A program made the translations under genes and the position numbers. Below, one piece after another: positions 36,180-47,924 of a stretch of DNA of 64,000 bases (position 1 is its first letter; the number at the start of each line of letters is the position of its first letter). Source of the stretch: Benincasa hispida (Eukaryota; Streptophyta; Magnoliopsida; Cucurbitales; Cucurbitaceae); NCBI RefSeq assembly GCF_009727055.1, contig NC_052357.1, positions 8,070,265 to 8,134,264 on the forward strand, read 5' to 3'. The notes under the pieces were generated by a model. It did not search any database. It had not been told where the DNA came from and saw nothing but the letters and a program-made list of their open reading frames with translations.

Positions 36180-38385
36180 GAATGAGAAGCTGTCAGTGAT
36201 AATTTCCTCCGCACTTAACACAGATCAAGAGAATGTGTTGATGAGCATTCTTAAGAAGCATGTGCGAGCAATCGACTGGACGTTCGCTGCTATCAAAGGA
36301 ATTAGCCCCGCGTACTGAGGACGACCACAAAGCAACCATTGAAAATCAACACAGACTTAACCCTACGATGAAGGAGGTCATAAAAAAGGAGATTGTCAAG
36401 TGGCTGGATACGAGCATTATCTATCCCATTGCAGATAGCACGTGGGTCAGCCCTGTGCAATGTGTGTCAAAGAAGGGAGGAATGACGGTAGTCTCAAATG
36501 AGAACAATGAATTAATATCACAAAAGACCATCACTAGATGGCACATCTGCATGGACTACCGCAAATTGAATGTGGCCACAAAGAAAGATCACTTCCCTTT
36601 GCCATTTATCAATCAAATGTTGGACAGATTAGTAGGGAACGATTTTTATTACTTCTTGGATGGATATGCCAGGTATAATCAGATCATGATAGCTCCTGAA
36701 GACCAAGACAAGACCACATTCACCTGCCCATATAGGACATTTGCTTTTCACCGCATGCCGTTTGGCCTCTACAATGAGCCAAGCACATTCCAGAGGTACA
36801 TGATGGCGATCTTTTCAGATTATCTCGAGGACTCAATAGAAATATTTATGGTTGATTTCTCCATTTATGGGAACACTTATGAAGTCTGCCTGCCAACTTG
36901 GAGAAAATACGAAAAAGATGTGAAGAGACGAACCTGGTGCTCAATTGGGAAAAATGTCACTTCATGGTGAAGGAGGGAATAGTATTGGGACACAAGGTCT
37001 CTCGAGAAGGGTTGGAGTTGGACAAAGCAAAGATTGACACAATTGAAAAACTTCCACCTCTAACCAACGTGAAGGTTGTGCGAAGCTTCTTGGGGCATGC
37101 CGGATTTTATAGACGATTCATCAAGGACTTTTCTAAATTAGCAAGACCCCTGAGTGCATTGTTAGAGGCAGACAAGAAGTTTGAATTTGACAACAATTGC
37201 CTCAATGTATTCAAAATTTTAAAAGATGCGCTGATTACCGCACCCGTCTTGATTGCGCCAGATTGGACACTCCCATTCGAACTCATGTGCGACGCAAGCA
37301 GGTATGCAATGGGAGGTGCATTAGTACAAAAGAAGAAGACTATTTTGCACCCCATCGCATATGTGAGTAAAACTCTGAACCCTGCTCAACTTAATTATAC
37401 CACCACTGAAAAAGAGCTCCTGGTTGTGATTTTTACGTTGGAAAAATTTCGAGCATATCTATTGGGAACCAAGGTACTCATTCACACTGCTCACTCAACA
37501 ATCAAATATTTGATGACAAAGAAGGATGCAAAGCCGAGGTTAATCAGATGGGTTCTCCTCCTTAAAAAATTTGATATCGAGATAATTGATCGGAAGGGGA
37601 CAGAGAATCAAGNCTTATGAAGTCTGCCTGCCAACTTGGAGAAAATACGAAAAAGATGTGAAGAGACGAACCTGGTGCTCAATTGGGAAAAATGTCACTT
37701 CATGGTGAAGGAGGGAATAGTATTGGGACACAAGGTCTCTCGAGAAGGGTTGGAGTTGGACAAAGCAAAGATTGACACAATTGAAAAACTTCCACCTCTA
37801 ACCAACGTGAAGGTTGTGCGAAGCTTCTTGGGGCATGCCGGATTTTATAGACGATTCATCAAGGACTTTTCTAAATTAGCAAGACCCCTGAGTGCATTGT
37901 TAGAGGCAGACAAGAAGTTTGAATTTGACAACAATTGCCTCAATGTATTCAAAATTTTAAAAGATGCGCTGATTACCGCACCCGTCTTGATTGCGCCAGA
38001 TTGGACACTCCCATTCGAACTCATGTGCGACGCAAGCAGGTATGCAATGGGAGGTGCATTAGTACAAAAGAAGAAGACTATTTTGCACCCCATCGCATAT
38101 GTGAGTAAAACTCTGAACCCTGCTCAACTTAATTATACCACCACTGAAAAAGAGCTCCTGGTTGTGATTTTTACGTTGGAAAAATTTCGAGCATATCTAT
38201 TGGGAACCAAGGTACTCATTCACACTGCTCACTCAACAATCAAATATTTGATGACAAAGAAGGATGCAAAGCCGAGGTTAATCAGATGGGTTCTCCTCCT
38301 TAAAAAATTTGATATCGAGATAATTGATCGGAAGGGGACAGAGAATCAAGTTGCGGATCACTTGTCCAGATTAGAAAATCCTTAG
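36180..38385 (+). pseudogene. Athila B reverse transcriptase and RNase H
   Basis: The RT domain starts with NPTMKEVIKKEIVKWLD (about 36350), then WVSPVQCVSKKGG, the WHICMDYRKLN palm motif and FAFHRMPFGLYNEPSTFQRYM. The active site reads FMVDFS (about 36845), where the family has FMDDFS, so one catalytic Asp is lost. The thumb and RNase H ([59 protein letters not shown]) follow. A stretch of 737 bp is present twice around an N (36876-38350), so the true domain is about 740 bp shorter. It ends [10 protein letters not shown] at 38385. Confidence 0.88.
36876..38350. repeat. 737-bp exact duplication around a single N
   Basis: 36876-37612 and 37614-38350 appear identical, with one N at 37613. The duplicate covers part of RT plus RNase H and creates two copies of the same 240-residue frame. 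Given how mutated the rest of the element is, a perfect tandem repeat beside an N is best explained as a contig overlap left unmerged. Confidence 0.9.
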
Positions 38386-39290
38386 GTTGACTGTAATGAA
38401 TCTGAAGTGAGTGTCGTGTTCTCGGACGAGCAGCTGTTTCACATGGAAGAACTGCCTTGGTATGCAGACATAATTAATTATTTGGTTTGTGCACAATTTC
38501 CTGAAGATTACACCTACCATCAATAGAAGAACCTCAAGAATGAATGCAGACACTATTATTGGGAAGAGTCGAATCTGTATAGAAGAGGTGCAGACCAAGT
38601 CATTCGATTATGCATCCCAGATGCTGCTCAACAACCCATATTATCACAGTGCCATGATTCGCCATATGGAGGGCACTTTGGAGGACAACATACTGCAGCC
38701 AAAGTTTTACAAAGTGGATTCTTCTGGCCTTCATTATTTAAGGATGCTTCTGACTACACAATGAAATGTGATCGGTGTCAAAGCACCGACAACATTTCAT
38801 GGAAGAACGCAATGCCAATGAATACTACCTTGGAGCTGGAACTATTTGACGTATGGAGGATTGATTTCATGGGACCATTCCCTCCTTCAAACGGTAAGCA
38901 CTATATTTTATTAGTCATTGACTATGTCTCCAAGTGGGTAGAGGAAATTGCATGCACCGCAAGTGATGCGGCAGGAGTCTCCTAGTTCCTGAAGAAAAAT
39001 ATTTTCATGTGTTTTGGCACTCCCCATGCCATCATAAGTAATGAAGGATCACACTTTGTCAACCACAAGTCGGGCAGAAAGTCTTGCTTTTCAATTCACG
39101 TCTGTGACTCTTCCTGGGAAAGCTAAAGTCTATTTGGTTCAAACCATTCATAATTCGACAAGTACTTTTGCATGGCGCGATGGAATTATCAAATAACGAC
39201 GGAACCAACATATTCAAGGTCAATGGGTACCGAGTAAAGGCATACCATGGAGAAGACTGACATCACCTAGTCGACTCCATAGAATTAAGA
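38386..39290 (+). pseudogene. Athila B integrase, truncated
   Basis: Frames hold KCDRCQSTDNIS, the end of the zinc-binding region (about 38763), then LFDVWRIDFMGPFPPSNGKH, with the first catalytic Asp, LLVIDYVSKWVEEIA, and in another frame FGTPHAIISNEGSHF, where the family's second catalytic Asp is changed (SNEG for SDxG). After HFVNH (about 39065) the sequence jumps to the integrase C-terminus (IFKVNGYRVKAYHGED at about 39210), so the catalytic Glu region is deleted. Confidence 0.82.
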
Positions 39291-40507
39291 AACCTTGAAT
39301 GAAGAAGGAAGTAGGTGGTCCCTGCGTTATCAGATGATCACAATTTATCAAGGACGTAAAGTTTTGGAAAATCTCAAGTCTTCAGCTCTTTTCTCCATTA
39401 CTCAGAATTATCCTTACTTTACTATCTTTTCATTTGTCACTTCTATTGCTATAAAAAAAAAACTTTTTTTTTTTGTTTAAAATAATTTGACCCTCTCTTT
39501 GTTTTCCTTACAACGATTGAGGCATTGGATTGCGGAAATGTTACGTGAAGCAGCACTTATCTTATTCCATCACCGCAACCCAACGAAGAATGATCGTCGC
39601 AAGATGGACGCGTCAATACATTGTGGGCGACAACGCTAAATTTGGGGGTGTACTTTTCCTTATTCTTACTTCAAATTTTATGCTATCACATTGCATATTA
39701 CTTTCCAATGTTTTATCACCGCATCCTCATTGACTACCGCAAACATATCACAAGTAGATAACTTTAGTAGTTTACCGCATGTATTCTTGCCAAGTATGAT
39801 TTCAATGATGAAAAATATACTTCTATCTCTTTCGTATATACTAGAGTCAACGTAATTCTTAGGATAGTCACCTCATGAAATATTTCTCGAAGTTAGGGGT
39901 TTGCTAGCTTTCGTTTCAAATTTTCTTTATAACGCATTCTATGACCATCGGATGACTTATTTTAACTTTTGGCAATGTGGACATTGCCGTATTTTAAATT
40001 TAGGGGTGGAGTATTTGTTTCCGACCTTGCTACAAATAAAAAAATATTGAATAACAACTCCACTATCAACGTAATGGAAAACCCATGTTGATAAGAATTA
40101 AGTTGTGAAAGGCACTTACCCGTAGTTGGATGTCCGCATGACACACGTGGGGGCAAGCCAAAACGAAGGCAAGGCACTCGGATCGAAGCAAGGTCAGAAA
40201 AAAAATAGCAATGAAGAAAATTTTTTGTGCAAGGATAAATCATTTGATTCCCAGTGGAAAATTTTCTTTTTTAAATAAATCATGCAATGTTCCGGAATTC
40301 AGTAAAGTCCTTTAGAAAGTTAAGCTTGCAATGCCTAAGTCTTAAAAGTATTTTAGGAAGAAATTTGAATAAGACTTAAGGAAATTCTGGCATATAGGAT
40401 TTGAACAAAGTATCCTTGAGAAATCTAGGGAAAGAACTTTGCGGCTAACTTGCTAGAGGAATCTTCAGCTTGTGCTTGAGGACAAACATTGTTTAAATTT
40501 GGGGGTG
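39291..40507 (+). other. Athila B 3' noncoding region and polypurine tract
   Basis: No protein. It contains three taaatttggggg-like purine tracts (39637, 39996, 40494); the last sits two bases from the LTR and is the plus-strand primer. It also holds one gttggatgtccgcatgac module (40123-40173). It parallels 30683-31955, except that the latter has extra module copies. Confidence 0.75.
40123..40173 (+). repeat. Athila 3' module, one of six
   Basis: About 50 bp with core GTTGGATGTCCGCATGACAC, then GTGGGGGCAAGCC. Other copies: 30604-30652, 31435-31485, 31571-31622, 63780-63829 and 63924-63973. All are on the plus strand in the 3' noncoding parts of Athila-like elements. Confidence 0.85.
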
Positions 40508-42146
40508 TGATAACGGGCAGAAATGCATGTTATCATAGTGCTAAATCCTTAAACAATATTGGATTGTATTGATGAAATATGTTAAATTGTATCCATTAAG
40601 CATAAATTCTATAATATTGCGGTCGCATGCCTCCAACGCATTAGAGCAGTTGATCTTTATATTTTTGTGCAGAATAATGCGTTAACGCAATGCAAAGAAT
40701 TAGATCATAGGAATACATTGGTGGAGAAACTTCATCGCAAGACTTTGCGTTGATCATGCTCGCAAACATTCACCTAAGAAAAATCACTGCAACATGGTGG
40801 ACGCATCCAGACGAAAGGACAATTAAGATCGATGGGACAGAAAGCTGACGGTAGTCGGATCCAAATTAAGTTGATAGCCGATAATGTTCACAAAGTAGAT
40901 CCAATTTTATCAGTGACAATTATTCGACACATCAGTCAGGAATTAAGGTTGTCCCATCTGTACAACGAGGAGAGAGAAGCCGCCTTTCACCTTTGATGCC
41001 CTATAACTACCAAGTGCATTCTTCAGATGAGGGGTTAAGCAGTCGATTACCTCATCACCATTACAAGTTCATGCCTCTCTTTATAGTTTTCTTTTCCATT
41101 TTATGGCGGAGCAAGAAAAGAGTGGTGACGCTGGAGATCGTCCAAGGCAACTCAAGAGAGAACCTTGAGGCGTAAAAGCAGAGAGCGGGCCGACTCTCTC
41201 GAAAGCGAGAATATCTTCAGAGCACGAGTAGAAATAGTGTAATGCCTGGCAGCAAGAAATTATTCCAGGCTCTTTAATATACTTACATTGTTATTCTGTA
41301 CTTCATCTTATATCTATTTAATGGAAGTTCTATTTCTACATCTGCTCACTCTCTTAATACGTATGAGTAGCTAAACTAGTTGAATGGGTTGAGAAGAACT
41401 AAGCTAACATGATCTAGGAAGTTCATTGCTTGCAATTGTCTTGTTTTATGTTGTGCAAAATACCCCTTTAGAGTTACTCGAGAGAGAATCTAAAGGAAGA
41501 ACCTAATGTCTCGAGAGAGCTAGGTTAGAATCTGGACTCGAAAGAGCAAGATTAGCTTGCATAAATAAGAGATGGGGACTTAGAGATAAGCTCTGTTTGT
41601 CAACTTGCATCGCATGCATCCTAGGAATAGGAATGATATTATGTGGTCGCATATTTGTGTGAACGTCATGTTGTCATCGAAATAGAGGTTTATGTGTAAA
41701 TCCTATAGACCTATCGCATATTTATCGCATGCGTTCTAGCCTTAGAAGCCATGGCATTCATGCCGAGAAGTGGTTTACTATTGTATGCATGTTGCATGAT
41801 CGCAAGGCATGAACGCATCCTAGGGAGTGTTAGCCGAAACCATTCTCAACCCGTTCACCGCACATTCATCGTATTTCCCATTTACCAACTCTTTTCGAAC
41901 TCTGCCGCATTCGTTATTATTTTCATTAACGCAACAACAACCAAACACTTATTTATTCAACTGGTTATCGCAAGTTTTCATAAAAATCTCCAACGCAACT
42001 ATTTTCGTATGTCCTTGTGTTCGACCCTAGACTTACCAGGAAACTCAGAGAAATTTACACTTGGTTTCCTCTGGGGAAACTTGAGTGCACAACGCAATCC
42101 ATCAATGCATATCATCCATATTTCCACCTAATAAAACAATGCATCA
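40508..42146 (+). repeat. Athila B 3' LTR
   Basis: 1639 bp, TGATAACGGG to AATGCATCA. It begins with inverted arms TGATAAC and GTTATCA. Right after its last base the sequence becomes the middle of the A LTR (42147 corresponds to about 28311), as expected if B integrated there; CCGAT (42147-42151) would be one half of the target duplication. Confidence 0.9.
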
Positions 42147-43440
42147 CCGATCACTTCTTTTTCCTTTATTTTTCTATATTGTATTGTATGACATTTTGAA
42201 TTAACAAATTAATACAATATGTTTTTCAATTCATTTCTCTATTCCTTCGACTCCATCTCTATCTTCTTGTTTAGCATCTTTACTTTCATTGCAACACTTA
42301 GTGAGATTGCTTGGGTATTGCATTCTTAGTCATGTGGATTAGGGATATGAAGCATGTAGCAACCCATCGAGAGGTGTGCGTTGTGCGAGTAAGTGAGTAA
42401 TCTTTTTTTGCTTAGTATGAAGCTGCTGCAACGCCTGTCTATGGGCTAACGTATTGCTTGTCTATGAGTGAAGTCAGCAACAATCAACTACCCGAGAGGG
42501 TAAGTGGTTGGACGCATTAAGCAAGGTATGCATTGTTCACTAGGGATAGTAACAATTGTAGGTCAACGAAGTTTATGCGATTGTCTTGTATTATATACGT
42601 TTCATTCGTCCATTAGGGACACTCGGGAGGGTAGTCTAAGGACAGAATCTAGGCTTTAGAAGGTCAGTTCAGAATCTAGGCTTGGGAGAGCCAGATTAGA
42701 ACACATAATACAAGAGATAGGCACTTAGGAATGAGCACTATTTTTTATTAACGCATTGCATGCATCCTAGAGATAGTATACGATTGAATGTGGTCACCTT
42801 GCTTTCATGATTTTGCATCATCGCACAGGACAAGAGTAGAGACTTAGGAATAAGCTCTATGGACACTTTGCTTTCAACAAATGCGTCCTAGAATTAGGAG
42901 CACTACATTTCCATTGGAAAATGACTTATCGTGTATGGTTGTAACATGATTGCATGGATTGCGTTGACTAGGGTTGCCCTTGCGATCACTCTTAAGTTTT
43001 GCAATGAAAACATCTCCGCATTTTATCTACTTTCCCATACATTTATTTCATGTCAAGGTTTGTCGCATCTCTACCTTTCATGAATATTCTCATTGCAATG
43101 TCTGTTAGATAGAAGTTGGAGTAGGATTAATTTAACAACAAACCCTCCATTCTTTTATTTATACCGCCGCATGCACATCACGCAAACATATAGTTACAAG
43201 TCCCTGTGTTCGACCTCGGATTACCCTAGAAATTTTTGTTCATGTTATACTTGGCGTGAATGCAAGAAAACTTGTGGGAGGATGCATGGTCATTGCATAC
43301 ATTCGTTAACGCAATTTTCATTCCAATGTATGACCATCGACGCATGGCTATCAACGCATATTTTAGGAACATGCATCACATACCGCATCCACGGGATTTG
43401 GGTTGTCGAGTAAAATTGACTGCCAATTTTCTACGCATCA
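42147..43440 (+). repeat. Athila A 3' LTR, last 1.29 kb
   Basis: Parallels 28311-29602 with scattered substitutions and ends CTACGCATCA before the target duplication CCATT. The first 0.85 kb of this LTR is missing from the window. Confidence 0.9.
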
Positions 43441-45118
43441 CCATTGATACTTGAGACTAACATCTTACCTAAACGACCATAGGTGACATGACCTTAATCT
43501 TGAGTGTTTTGGAAACTTCTGCTTTCGAGAGCGGTATTTTGATTATATGAGTGAGAGTGGCCAAATTGTCAACTCAACAAGCCTACCTTTTTGGAGATTT
43601 GTCTGATTTGGGAGCTGGGAACTCAGTTACACAAGATGGAATTCACTCATTCTCCGAAGCAGAGGTAAGTAGATAGATTGTTCCCTTAAGGGTTGATTCC
43701 AAGTCTTACATAGTGGCCACAGCTTCTCTTTGGAAGAGAGGACTCAATCATAGTAGGACTATGAGTTTTGTTCATTAGAGGGATCAGTGGTACTTAAAGG
43801 GTTAGATGTAACTACAGGGGCATAATGGTAAATTAGCCCAGGTGTACTTACGAACGATCTGTAAAGGGTTATCGCACCGTTGATTGGTTGATATGAACAC
43901 AAAATATATCTGTAATAAGGAGAGTGCAGCTGTCGATCTTTAGTGGAGTGTCCGGTAGTTAATGGATGGTGGATCCCATGACTAAAGAGTTTATTCAGTT
44001 ATTCACGTACCGTTGGAGCTTCATGCTACAGGTTCATAAGGTCCCCTTGGTAGATCAATAGATTCAAGTTGAGAATCAGTTCTTGGAGCTGATTTGAAAT
44101 ATTCAAATTGACAAGAGGAAATTCGATTATATATGATATGATCGGTGTGATGTATGAGATACATCAAGTGGAGGATTAATGTAAATGTAATTTGCATTAA
44201 GTACCATAAAATGGAAAAAGAACTATGGTTTATATATCTCATGAGATGAAATATTAAAACTATAGGTTATAAATATAGTATGGTAAGTTGGTTATCATAT
44301 ATATTTATAATAATATTAATTATTAGATAATTATCTCTTTTTCTCTAATAACCAATTGAGTGGGAGGTTATTGGTGATTTTATGGTAACCATGAGATAAA
44401 AAAAATGTTTTCCTAAAATTAGAAGAGTGCTTAATTCGGAAAGAAACTCACGGATTTCTATCAAGTGAAATCGTTTCACTAAACGATAGCTTATAGAGAG
44501 ACTAAATGATCGTGGAGTGTTACTATACGATAGTTCACTCAGCTGGTCGTAGCTAAACGATCGCAGAGCATTGTCTATACGATAGGTTGCCTTCTTCTAC
44601 ACGATTGAGCATTCTTCTATACTATAGATACTTCTCATCTCCCACTTGCTCAATCGTCTACGTGATTGTTGTTCCTCCCGTCTCTTTCTCTAACCAAGTA
44701 CATACAGATCCCACACTTTTGGATTCTCACATCGAGAATACCAAGGTAATCATTGTGGTGGTATTCTCACTCAGTTCGACTGAGTTCGAGGTTTTGGAGG
44801 TCGTTTGTTGTGTGTTCACGTTGTTCGTGTGTTGGTTGCTGTTGATCGTGCTGTGTTGCGGTCATTGTGTTTGAGCGTTCGTGTATTACTGTCTTGGAGA
44901 CTGAACGAGCGTTCGTGATCGAGGGAGTTTGAAGAATGAGTCTTCAAAGGTATGTATACTTTATCCCTTGATCTCATTTGTAAGCATGCTGTAATTTCGT
45001 ATTGTGCATGATCTATTAGTTTTCGTTTCTTGACTGTAATTGTGTATGTTCAATTTCGAATGGAATTTGGAACGATCATTCTTCTGCTCATGGAAATCTT
45101 CATGTTTGATTTCCTTCA

Positions 45119-47910
45119 GATTGAGAATTCAAATGAACACTCACTGAAAAACAAGAAAATTCTTGAATCTAATGTATTATCATGTGATGCTTGCTCTCAA
45201 GGCAAATTAATAATTAGACCATCACTAGCTAAAGTGGGGATTGAATCACCTGCATTTTTAGAACGAACTCATGGTGGTATATGTGGACCTATCTACTAAG
45301 TGGACTATTTAGATATTTTATGGTATTAATATATGAATCCAGTAGATGGTCACACGTATGCTTATTATCAAGTCAAAATCTTGCATTTGTAAGATTACTT
45401 GCTCAAATAATTAAGTTAAGAGCACAATTTCTTAATTATATAATTAAGACCATTCGTCTTGATAATGCTAGTGAATTTACATTCCAAGCTTTTGATATTG
45501 TATGTCAATTGGGATAAGTGTTGAACATCCTATGGCTCATGTTTATATAAAAAATGGTTTAGCAGAACTATTTATAAAATGCTTGCAATTAATTGCAAGA
45601 CTATTACTTGTGAGAGCTAAGCTTCCTTCATCTGTATGGGGACATGCTATTTTGCATGCAACGTCACTTATATGCATTAGGTTAATAGCTTATCATAAGT
45701 ATTCGCCATTACAATTAGCTTATGGTCATGAGCCAAATACTTCCCATCTGAAAATTTTTAAATGTGCTGTATATATTCCAATTACTCTACAACAATGCAC
45801 TACAATGGTCCTCAAAGGAGGTAAGGAATATATGTTGGATATGATTCCCCATCAATTATTAAATATTTTGAACCCCTAACAGGTGATGTATTTACTGAAC
45901 AATTTGCTGATTGTCATTTTAATGAGATAAATTTTCCAACATTAGGGGGAGGAATTAAGAAATTAGAAAAAGAAATTACATGAAATGCATTGTTATTTAT
46001 CTCACTTAGATCCCTGTATAGATCAATGTGAACTTGAAGTTCAGAAAATAATTCATTTGAAAAATATAGCAAATCAATTACCAGATGTATTTATAGATAC
46101 AAAGAAAGTAACTAAGTCACATATACCAGCTGCAAATGTTCCATAAAAAATTGATATCCCAACACAACAAGTTGTCACTAACGAGTCTAGAACACGCAAG
46201 AAGCATGATAGACCAATGGGATCCAAAGATAAAAATCCTTGAAAATGAAAAATAATTAATAGTGAGAAGGACTAGGTTGAGGTTGTAAATAATCATGAAG
46301 CAATCCTCGATATGACTAGTGAGGAAGGTGAAATACCTAATGATAATATTGAGATTTCAATAAACTATGTCATCACAGGAAAAAGATGGAATCAAACTAA
46401 TGTAATTATTGACAACATTTTTGTGTATAATGTTGCTCTTGATATTATATCTGAAAATGAGGATCCTGAAACAAAATCTATTGAAAAATTTTGACATAGA
46501 AAATATTCGCTTTAGTGGAAAGAAGCAATCGAGGTAGAATTAGACTCACTTTCAAAATGGTAGGTTTTTGGACCAGTAGTCCAAACACCAAAAGGTGTCA
46601 AACCTGTGGGATACAAATGGGTGTTTATGAGAAAAAAAAATAAAAATAATGAGGTCACAAGATACAAGGCAAGACTAGTTGTACAAGATTTTTCACAAAA
46701 ATCCGGTATTGATTATGAGGATACATATTATCCAGTGGTGGATGTAACTACACTAAGATATTTAATTGACTTGACTGTGTATGAAAGTCTGGATATGCAT
46801 CTGATGTAGATGGATCTCTCGATAATGATATCTATATGAAAATCCCAGAAGGATTTAAGGTATTTGAAATATATACATCAAATTTCGGGAATGGTATTCA
46901 ATAAAGTTAAAGAGATCACTATATGGATTGAAACAATCAAGACGGATGTGGTACAATCGCTTGAGTGGATATTTATTGAAAGAAGGATATCAAAATAATC
47001 CAATATGTCTGTGTGTTTTTATAAAGAAATCATAATCAGAATTTGCTATTATAACTGTACATGTTGATGACTTGAATATAATTGAAACTCCTGAAGAGTT
47101 TTCAAAGGCAATAGAATATCTTAAGAAAGAATTTAAGATGAAAGATCTCGAAAAAAACAAAATTTTGCCTTGGTTTGCAAATTGAGCATTTAGCATATGG
47201 AATATTTGTTCATCAGTCAACTTATATAGAAAATTTTTTGGAAAGATTTTATATGGACAAAGCACATCCATTAAATATTCCAATAGAAGTTCATTCATTG
47301 GATATAAAGAAAGATATATTTTGACCTAGAGAAGATAATGAAGAACTTCTTGGTCTTGAAGTATCATATCTTAGTACAATTGGTGTACTTATGTATCTTG
47401 CTAATAATACAAGACCAAATATTGCATTTTCAATAAATTTATTATTAGATATAGTTCATTTCTTACAAAAAGAAATTGGAACGAATTAAGTAGATACTCC
47501 GTTATCTCTGATGAACAATCGATATGGATTTGTTTTATTCAAATAAATCAAATTTTGATTTAGTTAGTTATGCAGATTTTGGATCTTTATCTGATCCACA
47601 CAAAGCTAGATCTCAAACAAGTTATTTGTTCACATTTGAAGGAACATCATGGCGATTGGTGAAACAGACTATAACGGCCACTTCCTCAAATCATTCTGAA
47701 ATTCTTGCAATTCATGAGACTAGTCGAGAATGTGTATGGCTAAGGTCAATGACTCAGAACATTCGTGAAATGTATGACTTGTCTTCTAACAAAAATCTTC
47801 CAACAATATTATACGAAGACAACACAGCTTGCATAGCTCAAATCGAAGGAGGATATATTAAAGGAGATAGAATAAAGTATATTTCACCAAAGAAAAACTT
47901 TTTTTTCTTG
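45119..47910 (+). pseudogene. Copia 4, right half: integrase, RT, RNase H
   Basis: Starts with ENSNEHSLKNKKILESN and LSCDACSQGKLIIRPS (zinc-binding CxxC). The integrase core is scattered over three frames: GGICGPIY, FMVLIYESSRWSHVCLLSS, IKTIRLDNASEFTFQAF (second Asp) and NGLAELFIKCLQLIAR (Glu). The RT has GVKPVGYKWVFMRKK and YKARLVVQDFSQKSGIDYEDTY (46650 on), then stops. The RNase H (47524-47925) shows VSYADFGSLSDPHKARSQT and a LYEDNTACIAQIEGG motif. The frame ends at about 47905 without polypurine tract or 3' LTR. The TAR/Ivana-like flavour is inference. Confidence 0.85.
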
Positions 47911-47924
47911 TTAAATATTAGTTA

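Larger units (their letters stand above)
27466..43440 (+). mobile_element. Composite Athila-type Ty3/gypsy element
   Basis: Outer boundaries are set by target duplications CCGTT (27461-27465) and CCATT (43441-43445), which differ by one transition. It has a complete 5' LTR of family A (27466-29602), primer site, short internal remnant, 3' noncoding sequence like that of family B (about 30450-31955), a complete B element (31956-42146) and the last 1.29 kb of a family A LTR (42147-43440). So B lies in A's 3' LTR, and a large part between A's leader and the B array is missing. Confidence 0.85.
27063..45118 (+). mobile_element. Solo copia LTR split by an Athila nest
   Basis: Starts TGTTGGGATTGGTGTCC and ends GATTTCCTTCA, with target duplication GATTG at 27058-27062 and 45119-45123. 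Only 27063-27465 and 43446-45118 belong to it, about 2.08 kb in all. The middle is the Athila element 27466-43440. The junction order matches the sister LTR near 15220 (ataacaccgtt, then attaacat, then accatagg). The right part contains a cluster of acgat(a/c)g words (about 44460-44640). Confidence 0.93.

Noticed and set aside
36898..38385. Two tandem RNase H domains as a real gene duplication
   Set aside because: The copies appear identical and are separated by an N; treated as an assembly artefact.
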